The notes: generated by a model from the sequence alone, not told the origin. A stretch of DNA of 64,000 nt from Shewanella hanedai (GCF_007197645.1 NZ_VKGK01000003.1:202719-266718); one strand, 5' to 3'; numbered from the stretch's first letter, positions 27,136 through 35,774 are shown. Numbers and translations are program-made.

Positions 27136-28398
27136 TTAAAGTATACCTAGCAGTGTTGCCGGAAGAATAATTTCGGTAAATGTTTTTGCGAGTTCCCGTA
27201 AATTGGTGACACCTGAGTCATAACAGGCGATGCCATCCCCAGGCAGTAATATTGGGTTCATATCTGGTTCCCACGAATGGGTGATCAGTTTATCGATAGA
27301 GCGCTCAACCACGTCAATTTTTTGCGTCAGCGGGTTTTTTGTTATCAGCATGACATGTCTGCCTCCATTGGTGCTTTGCGCTCCACCAACACAATTGCCA
27401 CCAATGACTCCGGTGAGTAGCCTAGTTCCGTAAGGGAAGCGTGTCGCCTCAGTGTCCACTGCCGATTGAGAATTACTGCTTGCAGGTTGAGTCAGATTGG
27501 AAATAAAGACTCGAATACCTGGCGGGGTTATTTGTGAGGGTCTGGCGAGCGAGTCATCGAAGTGATTGCTTTGCGGAACGTGAATATGATCTCCAGCCAT
27601 TAAAATAAAGCTTTGAACAGCGACTCCAGTGATTACGCCGCTTAGATCTATCTCAATAAGTTGTCGCCCTCGGGTGATGGTGATCTTCGTTATATCAGCA
27701 TTGGGGCTAATTCCACCTGAGGCTTTTAAGGCCATGTATATACTTCTTCCCGCGGCTTGATCGCCAGAGTGTCCACCATCATCGTCGCTTATTTCTGTAT
27801 CAGATTTACGATTGATGCTGTGTAAACCTGGTTCAAAAACAGCACCTGAAACACTGATCAGAATAGGGGCCCACTTCAGTGGCATGATGCTGAGTCTTAT
27901 CGCGCCATCAAGCATCAAGTCTTCATCGATTAATAACTGTTTAACACTGGATTTGAGAGATGTGATAGAACTCCCTTGAGCCTTCAAAGGAGGAAGGTAT
28001 GGAAGATAGATAAATCCATCTGCATTGACTTCAGCTTCCCCGCTAAATTCGTCTCCATTTAATATCTGGATACTCAGTCGATCGCCAATAGACAGAATAG
28101 GAGTGTTAAATAATGCGGAGAATGAGTCATAGGATAGAGTTGTTTTCTCTACATTAGTTTCCTGCTGAGCATTCTCTACGGTATTAACTGGTTTGCTTCT
28201 TTTGTAGGGGATGGTGTTTCCATAATAGTGGCACTCTGTCTGAATAGTGCTTTTTTCATCTTGCACAGTATTGTGATGCGCATGTTCGCCTTGGCATAGG
28301 TTCTCTAAGTGGGACATTTTTGGGGTAATGCAAGCTGATAGGTTAAGGAGTCCGCCCAGTAGAAGTGCTTTCAAGAAAACGATGTAATGTGGCTTCAT
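27136..28398 (-). CDS. Wza-like outer-membrane polysaccharide export lipoprotein
   Basis: 420 residues. A signal peptide ends in a lipobox (LNLSAC, Cys23). A poly-export domain follows (LSIGDRLSIQILNGDEF, VNADGFIYLPYLPPL), then two SLBB-like segments (ISVSGAVFEPGLHSI; QSFILMAGDHIHVPQ). Members form the outer-membrane channel for capsule or exopolysaccharide. It is the second gene of the operon, after the STAS gene, as sypC follows sypA in Vibrio fischeri. Confidence 0.9.
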   Translation of the reverse strand: MKPHYIVFLKALLLGGLLNLSACITPKMSHLENLCQGEHAHHNTVQDEKSTIQTECHYYGNTIPYKRSKPVNTVENAQQETNVEKTTLSYDSFSALFNTPILSIGDRLSIQILNGDEFSGEAEVNADGFIYLPYLPPLKAQGSSITSLKSSVKQLLIDEDLMLDGAIRLSIMPLKWAPILISVSGAVFEPGLHSINRKSDTEISDDDGGHSGDQAAGRSIYMALKASGGISPNADITKITITRGRQLIEIDLSGVITGVAVQSFILMAGDHIHVPQSNHFDDSLARPSQITPPGIRVFISNLTQPASSNSQSAVDTEATRFPYGTRLLTGVIGGNCVGGAQSTNGGRHVMLITKNPLTQKIDVVERSIDKLITHSWEPDMNPILLPGDGIACYDSGVTNLRELAKTFTEIILPATLLGIL

Positions 28399-28465
28399 GA
28401 TAGCGACTCCATGGTTTATTGAACGAGTTGACGAATAATGGCAATAAGGTCACATCAGTTTGAGT

Positions 28466-28807
28466 TTATTGTTCGCAAATGTGGGCGATGGCTGCATCTT
28501 TATCTTCATAGATAGCAAATACATGGTGCAGACGAGTCAGTTCTATTAACGCTCTAACACCCGCACTTGGAGAGAGAAGAATGATCTCCCCTGCCTTTTT
28601 CTGAGTCAATTTCAGCGCAGAGACTAGCACAGATAAACCACTTGAATCGATATACTCGACTTGATGAAGATCCAACACGAGCTTATTACAGCCAGTTTCA
28701 ATTTGATGAGTAATGGCTGCTCTGAGAGTGGGCGTTTGGGTGATCATCATCTCTTTAGGGAGTGTGACTAAGCATGCATTACTGAGTGCTAATTGAGAGA
28801 ATTTCAT
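28466..28807 (-). CDS. STAS-domain anti-anti-sigma-like partner-switch protein
   Basis: 113 residues, a single STAS domain. The phosphorylation site motif is YIDSSGLSVL, with Ser56 the likely target, followed by the family's LLSPSAGVRALIELTRL. In partner switching the protein is phosphorylated by an RsbW-type kinase and dephosphorylated by a PP2C phosphatase; both are encoded just upstream at 29160-30999. It leads the polysaccharide operon and is analogous in place and type to SypA. It is probably a control point for polymer production, not for a sigma factor (inference). Confidence 0.9.
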   Translation of the reverse strand: MKFSQLALSNACLVTLPKEMMITQTPTLRAAITHQIETGCNKLVLDLHQVEYIDSSGLSVLVSALKLTQKKAGEIILLSPSAGVRALIELTRLHHVFAIYEDKDAAIAHICEQ

Positions 28808-28875
28808 ATAAAGCTCCTTAAAAAATCACATAACTTTTAAACAGTTAACTTTCTAGTTTGTTGTTTAATAGTTAA

Positions 28876-28892
28876 ATGCATAAGTTAGGCCA
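28876..28892 (-). promoter_or_regulatory. Sigma-54 promoter of the STAS-wza operon
   Basis: Minus strand TGGCCTAACTTATGCAT: GG-N10-GC with good -24 and -12 elements, about 70 bases before the STAS start codon. One mismatch to the site at 21434-21450, with similar flanking GTTAA sequence. Confidence 0.75.
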
Positions 28893-28956
28893 TGCTTCAA
28901 GTTGTTGAAAAATAAGTATAAAAAAGTTTTTTCCTCACGACTTTCAATCAATTATT

Positions 28957-28988
28957 CAGAATGCGAAAGTTGCGAGGCAGAATGCGAA
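28957..28988. repeat. Direct repeat of CAGAATGCGAA, 21-base period
   Basis: Two identical 11-base copies (28957-28967 and 28978-28988) are spaced two helical turns apart. They lie 65-112 bases upstream of the sigma-54 site of the STAS operon. This is where an activator would bind, though the sequence is not the TTGCA palindrome. The remainder of the 352-base gap shows only a low-quality 62-codon frame and the hairpin at 29125-29144. Confidence 0.4.
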
Positions 28989-29124
28989 GATAAATCAGTG
29001 AGCTGTAGCGCTGGTTTCGGACCAAAGACAGCATTAAGAAATACAGAGTCAGTGGAATACTGCTTGGAGTTTTATAGAAGAAGCAAGTGAAGGGCCTATT
29101 GAGAAAATGTGAACGACTAACTAT

Positions 29125-29144
29125 AAAAGTCCGTAGTGACTTTT
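29125..29144 (-). terminator. Weak hairpin terminator after the RsbW-like gene
   Basis: A seven-base stem (AAAAGTC/GACTTTT) with a six-base loop, 16 bases after the stop codon. The stem itself ends in four T residues on the minus strand, but no longer T-tract follows. Confidence 0.4.
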
Positions 29145-29159
29145 CAGGCTGTAACTTGT

Positions 29160-29555
29160 CTATTCATGCCTTAGTAGAGATAATTTCAGGTGTGTGCCCG
29201 TAGCTGAAGATTGAAACTTTACTTGATCCATCCACTGTTGAATGATCCACAAACCTCGGCCGGAAAGTGATAAGGGAGAAGGGCATGCAGCCTCTTCATT
29301 TAAAGGGGGGAAAGGCGAGTTGTCCGATAGGTCTATGGTGATCATATTACTATCACAATGCAAGATGATGATGATATCTTCGAGCTGGCAAGTGGTATGT
29401 TCAACCACATTGCCTAAGGCTTCCATAACACAGGTTATGACTTTAAATTTCTGTTGAGACAATACATCATTTTGTTCTAGAAATTGATCCATCTTCATAC
29501 AAAGTAAATTATCGTCTAGCATGGACTGTCTGACATTTAATTTAATACTATTCAT
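29160..29555 (-). CDS. RsbW-like anti-sigma-type serine kinase (HATPase)
   Basis: 131 residues from the ATG at 29555, which has AGGGG six bases ahead and overlaps the phosphatase gene by eight bases. A GHKL ATPase fold: N-box VMEALGNVVEHT (Asn49), a TIDLSDNSPF G1-like box, and the SGRGLWIIQQWMD G2 box. It should phosphorylate the STAS protein encoded at 28466. Together with the PP2C regulator it forms a three-part partner switch. Confidence 0.88.
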   Translation of the reverse strand: MNSIKLNVRQSMLDDNLLCMKMDQFLEQNDVLSQQKFKVITCVMEALGNVVEHTTCQLEDIIIILHCDSNMITIDLSDNSPFPPLNEEAACPSPLSLSGRGLWIIQQWMDQVKFQSSATGTHLKLSLLRHE

Positions 29556-30999
29556 ATATCCCCTGAGAGGCATCGTTGATGTTTAACGTTTTTTGAGGGG
29601 TTATATCAACATCTTCTTTATTTGCTGTGATCTCATAACTCACCCTGATGCTGTTTTCAAGGGCTACAGATAGTTCATGATTATCCAATATGTCTACTTC
29701 AGCAGCTTCAAGGTCACTTTGTACCAGTTCATTTTTAAGTGAATTGAAACTGAGTTCATCTGCATCGTCACATGAGGAGGAAAGTGACGATAATATGGTT
29801 AATTCAGGTGCGGAAATGATCATCATAGATATGTCATCCTGAGGCTTTTTTTGCTGCCAAAGTTCCATTGAATGGCAGAGATGATGCAATAATGCTTCAG
29901 GGGTAAGCTGGTGGGCCTGATCACAAGTGTTAACTAATCTCTCTAGACTGAACTCACCAAATTTAGGATGGCGACATTCATATAAACCGTCTGAATAGAG
30001 CATTAATTGTTGATGTGACTTAAGGCTGAAAGCGTTGTTTTTATATCGATATTGACTGTCTATGCCTAAGGGTAAACCCGCATCTAATGTCATCAATGAA
30101 GCCCCATGCTTATCAAGCAATATGGGTTGAGGATGACCCGCTAACGTGAGCTTTACTTCGCCAGTTAAGGTATTCGCGATGCCCAGAATTAAGGTTGCAA
30201 ATCGGCCAGTATTTTCTGGATCTTCAAAATCCCGGTTGAGTTGATTAACAATTAATGCTGGATCTAAGCTTTCCCAATGGCAACTGCTACAGCTAAGCTG
30301 TTGGGCTAGAGTGAAACTTTGCATAGAAGCCGCAATGCCGTGTCCAGTGACATCTAGCAGATAAAAGCCTATGTTTTCTTGGTCAATATTAATGTATTGA
30401 AATATATCACCAGCAAGTTCTTGTGCTGGTTTAAATCGAGTTGCAAGACTCCATCGATTGACGAGTTGGCCCGAAGAGGGTAGGTGTGAACCTTGTAATT
30501 GTGCAGCACTCTTTAGGTCATCTTTAACCTGCTCAAGATAAGCGTGCTCCTTGTTGAGAGCATCATTGAGTTTAAGGTTTTTATCGGACAGTCTGGACTG
30601 AAGGTTGACTATTCTTGCTGCAGCTAAGATTCTGACTTTAAGCACACTGGGAATAAAAGGTTTTGCGATAAAGTCATCGGCTCCAGACTCTATTCCTGTG
30701 ACGATATGCTCAGCTAAGTTGTTTGCTGTTAACAGTATGATATAAGGAGGGGATGTTAAATTTTTAAGGTGCAGGCAAAGCTCTGGGCCTGTTAATCCCG
30801 GCATTCTCCAGTCACTGATTACGATATCTATTGCTTGTTTAGGGTATTGCTCAATGGCTTGTTCTGCACTGTCGCAACAGATCACATTGAGCCCCATACT
30901 TGTTAATAATCCAACAATAAAAAAACGTTCACTCTGAGTATCCTCTACGACTAAGATCGTTAAGTTTTGAGTCTGTTGTTGGAATAAAGTCTCAAGCAT
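29548..30999 (-). CDS. Response regulator with PP2C (SpoIIE/RsbU) phosphatase output
   Basis: 483 residues from the ATG at 30999 with AGGAG seven bases ahead. The longer frame to 31053 would run through the sigma-54 promoter and is rejected. An N-terminal receiver (LVVEDTQS acidic pair, phospho-acceptor Asp63 in ISDWRMPGLTG, KPF Lys near 112) is followed by a linker helix. The SpoIIE-type PP2C domain spans about 195-390 (LLDVTGHGIAASMQ, LAGHPQPILL, YSDGLYECRH, QDDISMMII). A C-terminal tail of about 90 residues has no recognised domain. Its job is to dephosphorylate the STAS protein on receipt of a phosphorelay signal. Confidence 0.9.
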   Translation of the reverse strand: MLETLFQQQTQNLTILVVEDTQSERFFIVGLLTSMGLNVICCDSAEQAIEQYPKQAIDIVISDWRMPGLTGPELCLHLKNLTSPPYIILLTANNLAEHIVTGIESGADDFIAKPFIPSVLKVRILAAARIVNLQSRLSDKNLKLNDALNKEHAYLEQVKDDLKSAAQLQGSHLPSSGQLVNRWSLATRFKPAQELAGDIFQYINIDQENIGFYLLDVTGHGIAASMQSFTLAQQLSCSSCHWESLDPALIVNQLNRDFEDPENTGRFATLILGIANTLTGEVKLTLAGHPQPILLDKHGASLMTLDAGLPLGIDSQYRYKNNAFSLKSHQQLMLYSDGLYECRHPKFGEFSLERLVNTCDQAHQLTPEALLHHLCHSMELWQQKKPQDDISMMIISAPELTILSSLSSSCDDADELSFNSLKNELVQSDLEAAEVDILDNHELSVALENSIRVSYEITANKEDVDITPQKTLNINDASQGIYE

Positions 31000-31036
31000 C
31001 AGATATCTCCTGAAAGAATAATCGTCAACACTAAAA

Positions 31037-31052
31037 CGCAAGTACCGTGCCA
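31037..31052 (-). promoter_or_regulatory. Strong sigma-54 promoter of the PP2C-RsbW operon
   Basis: Minus strand TGGCACGGTACTTGCG, an almost perfect match to the TGGCACG-N4-TTGC consensus. The predicted transcription start is near 31026, leaving a short leader before the ATG at 30999. Confidence 0.85.
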
Positions 31053-31140
31053 CACGGATAGTGATGCTATCTAAGTGACTTGAATTATTGTGTTAATTAT
31101 ATTTTGTTGATTGTAGCTTGGTTTTCAAATCGTGTTTTAT

Positions 31141-31153
31141 TTGCAAAATGCAA
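31141..31153. promoter_or_regulatory. Candidate enhancer palindrome TTGCA-N3-TGCAA (copy 3), shared by two divergent promoters
   Basis: It lies between the minus-strand sigma-54 site (31037-31052) and the plus-strand one (31307-31321), 88 and 153 bases from them, a typical distance for enhancer-bound activators. The rest of this 360-base divergent region is AT-rich with nothing else recognised. Confidence 0.6.
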
Positions 31154-31306
31154 TTAAGGTCAACATCTTGAAAATAGGTGGTCGTGTTACTAAGCTTATT
31201 GATGAGTTGTTCATTTTATATTTGTCATAAAAAATATAATAAATACTAAATTATTCAATAGTATATGTATGTTATGAATATTATACATTGAGTTTTCAAC
31301 TCTAAA

Positions 31307-31321
31307 TGGCATAGGCATTGC
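31307..31321 (+). promoter_or_regulatory. Sigma-54 promoter of the sensor operon
   Basis: TGGCATAGGCATTGC: GG and GC separated by ten bases. The predicted start near 31333 leaves about 27 bases before the GTG start of the PhnD-like gene, which contains a ribosome binding site. Confidence 0.7.
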
Positions 31322-31359
31322 GAAGTAAAGGGAAATCATCATCACTAAGGGGATGCAAA

Positions 31360-32280
31360 GTGAAGAGATTAAATTTGTTGAATACGATTGTCCTTCCTGT
31401 ATTTTTAATCAGTACTAGCTGGTTAGTTTCAGCACAAGGGAATGAAAATAATGAAGAAAAAGTTGATTTTGATAAACCTGTTGTACTGGTTTTTGGGATA
31501 GTACCTCAACAGGCCGCAAGCACGTTGGCTCGTTTATGGTCACCAGTTTTTGAGGTGTTCTCCCAAAATGCAAATTTCCAATTGCGTTTTGCTACTGCCC
31601 GAGATATCCCTACTTTTGAGAGCAGGCTTGCTATAGGCGAGTACGATATTGCGTATATGAACCCATATCATTATACGTCTTTCCATGATTTGGTCGGTTA
31701 TCAAGCTTTGGTGAAGCAAGCAGGAAAACAGATAAAAGGCATCATCGTGGTGAAGAAAGACTCACCTATTCAATCGTTCCAAGATCTAAATAACAAGCAA
31801 ATAGCGTTTCCTGCCCCTGCCGCATTTGCTGCCAGCGTATTGCCTAGAGCAAACTTAAACATTGAAGGTATAGAAGCGAAAATTAAGTATGTGGGTTCTC
31901 ATGACTCAGTCTATCTTGCGGTGGCTCAAAACCTAGTTGATGCAGGGGGGGGAGTAAAGCGCACCTTTAATACCATGGACAAATCGACATCAGAACAGTT
32001 ACGAGTGCTGTGGGAGACCCCTGGCTATACGCCACATGCTGTTGCGGTTCACCCAAGAGTCCCTGCTGACATTGTTGATGAATTAAGGCTGCGGTTTATT
32101 GAGTTAGGATCTTTGCCTGAGGGGCGTGAGGTATTGAATAAATTGAAGTTTAGTCGTTTTGAATCTGCAAAAAATAGTGATTGGGATGATGTTAGAGCAT
32201 TAGGTTTAGCGGAGTTATCTAAACCTGCGACGAATTTAGAGCCAAAACAGGCTGATTCCACATCAATTGGAGAGCATTAG
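31360..32280 (+). CDS. PhnD-like periplasmic binding protein, probable sensor input
   Basis: 306 residues from a GTG at 31360 preceded by AAGGGG. An earlier TTG (31318) would overlap the -12 element and is rejected. A signal peptide (about residues 1-26, ending VSAQG) is followed by a type 2 periplasmic-binding fold of the phosphate/phosphonate family: VFGIVPQQAA, IAYMNPYHYTSF and VKKDSPIQSFQDL. No ABC permease genes are adjacent. The gene overlaps the hybrid kinase gene by one base, so it probably delivers a ligand signal to that kinase, not cargo to a transporter (inference). Confidence 0.85.
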   Translation: MKRLNLLNTIVLPVFLISTSWLVSAQGNENNEEKVDFDKPVVLVFGIVPQQAASTLARLWSPVFEVFSQNANFQLRFATARDIPTFESRLAIGEYDIAYMNPYHYTSFHDLVGYQALVKQAGKQIKGIIVVKKDSPIQSFQDLNNKQIAFPAPAAFAASVLPRANLNIEGIEAKIKYVGSHDSVYLAVAQNLVDAGGGVKRTFNTMDKSTSEQLRVLWETPGYTPHAVAVHPRVPADIVDELRLRFIELGSLPEGREVLNKLKFSRFESAKNSDWDDVRALGLAELSKPATNLEPKQADSTSIGEH

Positions 32281-35200
32281 TGTCTTTTAGGCTAAAAACG
32301 GTACTAGGAATAGCTTTCATTGAGGGAGTGTTGCTGCTGCTTTTGGTGTACACCAGTGTCGATTATCTGAAAAGTTCCAACGAAGCTGAAATATCAAAGC
32401 GTGCAAATGCAATTGTGACACTTTTTGCTGCAGCGACTAAAGATGCCGTTATTAGCACTGATGTATCAACGCTTCGAGTGCTCGCTAATGAGTTACTCGC
32501 GCATACGCAAGTTTTGTATGTGAATATTTACGATGAAAATTCATTATTAGTTGAGCTGGGCGAGGGAGGGAAAGTCGATGCCGAGTTATTGGCTGGTGAT
32601 ATCTCGACTCTTGATGACGGTATTTTAGATGTTCAGGCGGATATTCTAGAGTCTGGATATCACTTAGGTTATATCGAGCTTGGGATATCGGTACATGAGT
32701 TTGATGAGTTTTTAGCAAGTGCAACGACTCGTTTCTTTTCAATTGCAGGATTAGAAATGGTGCTAGTGGCACTTTTCTCTTGGCTTTTAGGTCATTACTT
32801 AACAAGAAACCTAAGTGAGTTAGAGCTTGCATCAAATCGCATTTTGCAAGGAGAGACAGGAATACAGATCCCAGTTACGTCAACTGACGAAATTGGGCAA
32901 ACAACTCGCGCATTTAATCGGATGATAGAAAAGGTTGAAAGAAATGCGAAGGAGTTGGAGGGGGCGAATACTCGTTTAAATGCCATTCTTTCTGCGGCTA
33001 TTGATGGTTATATTATTATTGATGTCGATGGGGTTATCACCCAAGTTAACCCCGCAGCTTGTCGACTTTTTGGTTATAACAGTCAAGATATTATTGGTCA
33101 GAATGTGTCTATATTCATGCCAAGTTATGAACGACATATACATGATGTTTTTCTTAAACGCTTCATCGAAGGAGAGCGGGAAGCGCTTGACCGCAATGGA
33201 CGGGAACTGATGGCGCAACATAAGGACGGTAGCTTGTTCCCCATTGAGTTATCTGTGTCGAAAATGACCATTGAAAATGAAATTATGTTGTTGGGTCTAG
33301 TTAAGGATCTTAGTGATATAAAACGTAAAGAGATTGCTGCACAAAGAACTGAGTCCATTTTATTAGCGACCCTTGAAGCGAGTCAAGATGCGTTAATCAC
33401 TATTGATATTACTGGAAAGATTCAAGAGTTTAATCAATCAGCGTGTCAGCTATTTAAACATGACAGCAATACTGTATTGGGGAAACGGTTAGAGGACCTC
33501 CTTTTTGACGGCATAGATAAGCGTTGCTTTAAACAAGGGTTAGAGGAGTTTCGTCGTACAGGTTCAGGGCCCGCAATCAAAAAAAGCATTGAGTTAATGT
33601 CGGTAAAAAGCGATGGCGGTTTGCTGCCCATTGAAATGAGGATGATCCCGGTCCAACTTGGTGATGAGATTTTTTTAACTGCATTTATCCATGATATTTC
33701 AACACGTATGGAGTATGAATCCCAACTCAAACAAGCAAAAGAGCAAGCGGAGTCGGGCAGTAAAGCTAAGTCCAGATTTTTAGCAACGATGAGCCATGAG
33801 ATTCGTTCTCCATTGAATGCAGTGTTAGGTAGTGTTGAGCTTATCTTGGATTCTGAATTAAATGAGGAGCAAAGAATTTATGCCCGCACCGCACATGAAG
33901 CGGGCACAGCACTACTGAGTACCATCAATGACATTTTAGATTTTTCTAAGATTGAAGCTGGGCAGATGACACTTGAATCAGCCAGCTTTTCCCCTGAAAA
34001 GCTAGTATCACAAGTGATGCAGATTTTGGCGCCTAAAGCGATGAAGAAGGGAGTAAACCTCGCCACTTTTATTAACCGAAATGTGCCAGAAATGGTTAAA
34101 GGCGATGCGCAACGACTACGTCAAGTGCTGCATAATCTAATCGACAATGCGATTAAGTTCTCCGACTCAGGTTGTATTTCAGTAGAGATGTGGATCCCTA
34201 ATAGTCACCATCAAGAGGTGCAACTGTATTGTGCCGTTAAAGATGAGGGAATAGGCGTGAGCCTTGCTGCTCAGAAGAAGCTATTTCAGGAATTCAGTCA
34301 GGTTCATGACCAACACAATACTAACTATAAAGGAACAGGTCTTGGTTTAGCTATTTGCTCTGAACTTATCGCTATGATGGGAGGAAATATAGAGTTAAGT
34401 AGTCGATTAGGGCACGGTAGCTGCTTTAGGTTTGATGTACGCCTGAAGTTGGAAGAACAAAAGGTGAGCAACTCCTATCATCTTCCTCCGCACACGCGAG
34501 TACTGTTAGTCCATCCTGATACAACTTTCGTAGAGTTAGTCAGAAAACAATATAGTCAATACGGCGTGTTTAGTGAGAATGTGGTGAACATTTCAGAGCT
34601 CATCGGTAGTGACAAAGCCATGGGACGTTTTAATTTAATATTAATCGATGAAACAAGCTTGCCTGATCTAAACCTTAACCAGACACGTTTGTTGAAGGAT
34701 GATTTTTTATTTGAAGATGGCATGGTCGCACTTTTAGTATCTGGACTACGCTCTGATATGTCAGGGGAACTGGCAGATATAGGGTTAAAACAAGTGATTA
34801 ATAAGCCTTTAAGCAGGGAGATGTTACTTGGGTTATTGAGCAAGGCTAAAATTCAGAAAGTTGAAGAGAGCACGGATGACATTTCGTTACCTGATCACGG
34901 AGTTAAAAATAAATTACTACTGCTGGCAGAAGACAGTCTCTCTAATCAGTTAGTTGCTGGTGCGATGTTGAAAAAATCGGGGTTTGAAGTGGAATTTGCC
35001 AATAACGGTATTGAGGCTGTTGATATGGCGGCTAAAAAAGAATATGGCCTTATCCTGATGGACATGAGAATGCCTGAAATGGACGGGGTTGAAGCGAGCA
35101 AAATGATTTTATTGAATGAGCCTAATACGATTATTTTGGCCATGACAGCGAATGTCCAACAAGAGGATGTGGACAGTTGTTTATCGGTAGGCATGAAGGA

Positions 35201-35774
35201 CTTTGTCCCAAAGCCTGTGAGTAGAGCTAATTTAACCAAAGCCATTAATCAATGGTTACCCGTTTTAACCGATAAAGCGCATGTGGTTAATCTCAATAAA
35301 AATAAAGAGAGAGTAAATGAGTTCAAAAGTTGTGAACAGGCTAATGAGGACATAAGCTTTACAGATGATATGACAAGTAGGTGCAATATTTCGCCTGAAA
35401 TAGAAGATCAATCTGAATCGCTAGAGCAGATAGATAACTTGTTTGATGAAAGAGTTATAGCTGAGCTTTTCGATGTACTGGGGCAAGAGTCTGTTGAGGG
35501 CATGTATTCAGTGTATCTAGAAGAAACTCGCGAGCGTCTAGACATATTAAACACGTTAATGGAAAACCTTGATTACACTGAAATAGATAATCAAGCTCAT
35601 ACATTAAAAAGTAGCTCGGGTAGTTTTGGTGCCCAAGCTCTCTACGAAATGGCTAAAAGTCTAGAGCAAAGTGCGAAAGAGCAGGATGAGAAGAGTATTG
35701 AATCACATTTTTCTGCACTGCAGCAAGTTGGAGAACAAACGTTAAAGGCATTTAAAAGCAGGTTTAAGGTGTAA
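32280..35774 (+). CDS. Hybrid sensor histidine kinase with HAMP, two PAS, two receivers and HPt
   Basis: 1164 residues. Membrane helix 7-29, periplasmic part to about 152, second membrane helix, HAMP (about 170-225), PAS domains at about 230-345 and 355-470. The HisKA His506 is in MSHEIRSP, and the HATPase ends in KGTGLGLAI. A first receiver at about 740-855 has lost its acidic pair (VLLVHPDTT). A full receiver has Asp928 in LILMDMRMPEMDG. The C-terminal HPt has His1107 in AHTLKSSSGSFG. The GTG start overlaps the upstream stop (TAGTG) and has GGAG upstream. It probably phosphorylates the PP2C regulator and the sigma-54 regulator, like RscS/SypF in Vibrio. Confidence 0.9.
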   Translation: MSFRLKTVLGIAFIEGVLLLLLVYTSVDYLKSSNEAEISKRANAIVTLFAAATKDAVISTDVSTLRVLANELLAHTQVLYVNIYDENSLLVELGEGGKVDAELLAGDISTLDDGILDVQADILESGYHLGYIELGISVHEFDEFLASATTRFFSIAGLEMVLVALFSWLLGHYLTRNLSELELASNRILQGETGIQIPVTSTDEIGQTTRAFNRMIEKVERNAKELEGANTRLNAILSAAIDGYIIIDVDGVITQVNPAACRLFGYNSQDIIGQNVSIFMPSYERHIHDVFLKRFIEGEREALDRNGRELMAQHKDGSLFPIELSVSKMTIENEIMLLGLVKDLSDIKRKEIAAQRTESILLATLEASQDALITIDITGKIQEFNQSACQLFKHDSNTVLGKRLEDLLFDGIDKRCFKQGLEEFRRTGSGPAIKKSIELMSVKSDGGLLPIEMRMIPVQLGDEIFLTAFIHDISTRMEYESQLKQAKEQAESGSKAKSRFLATMSHEIRSPLNAVLGSVELILDSELNEEQRIYARTAHEAGTALLSTINDILDFSKIEAGQMTLESASFSPEKLVSQVMQILAPKAMKKGVNLATFINRNVPEMVKGDAQRLRQVLHNLIDNAIKFSDSGCISVEMWIPNSHHQEVQLYCAVKDEGIGVSLAAQKKLFQEFSQVHDQHNTNYKGTGLGLAICSELIAMMGGNIELSSRLGHGSCFRFDVRLKLEEQKVSNSYHLPPHTRVLLVHPDTTFVELVRKQYSQYGVFSENVVNISELIGSDKAMGRFNLILIDETSLPDLNLNQTRLLKDDFLFEDGMVALLVSGLRSDMSGELADIGLKQVINKPLSREMLLGLLSKAKIQKVEESTDDISLPDHGVKNKLLLLAEDSLSNQLVAGAMLKKSGFEVEFANNGIEAVDMAAKKEYGLILMDMRMPEMDGVEASKMILLNEPNTIILAMTANVQQEDVDSCLSVGMKDFVPKPVSRANLTKAINQWLPVLTDKAHVVNLNKNKERVNEFKSCEQANEDISFTDDMTSRCNISPEIEDQSESLEQIDNLFDERVIAELFDVLGQESVEGMYSVYLEETRERLDILNTLMENLDYTEIDNQAHTLKSSSGSFGAQALYEMAKSLEQSAKEQDEKSIESHFSALQQVGEQTLKAFKSRFKV

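Noticed and set aside
28902..29090. 62-codon cysteine-containing frame between the STAS and RsbW-like genes
   Set aside because: TTG start without ribosome binding site, low-complexity lysine start, and it overlies the probable regulatory region with an 11-base direct repeat; more likely chance.
31000..31053. Longer start (31053) for the PP2C response regulator
   Set aside because: The extra codons would run through the -24/-12 promoter; the ATG at 30999 has AGGAG at good distance and starts at the receiver fold.
31318..31359. TTG start at 31318 for the PhnD-like protein
   Set aside because: It overlaps the -12 element of the sigma-54 promoter; the GTG at 31360 has AAGGGG and gives a proper signal peptide.
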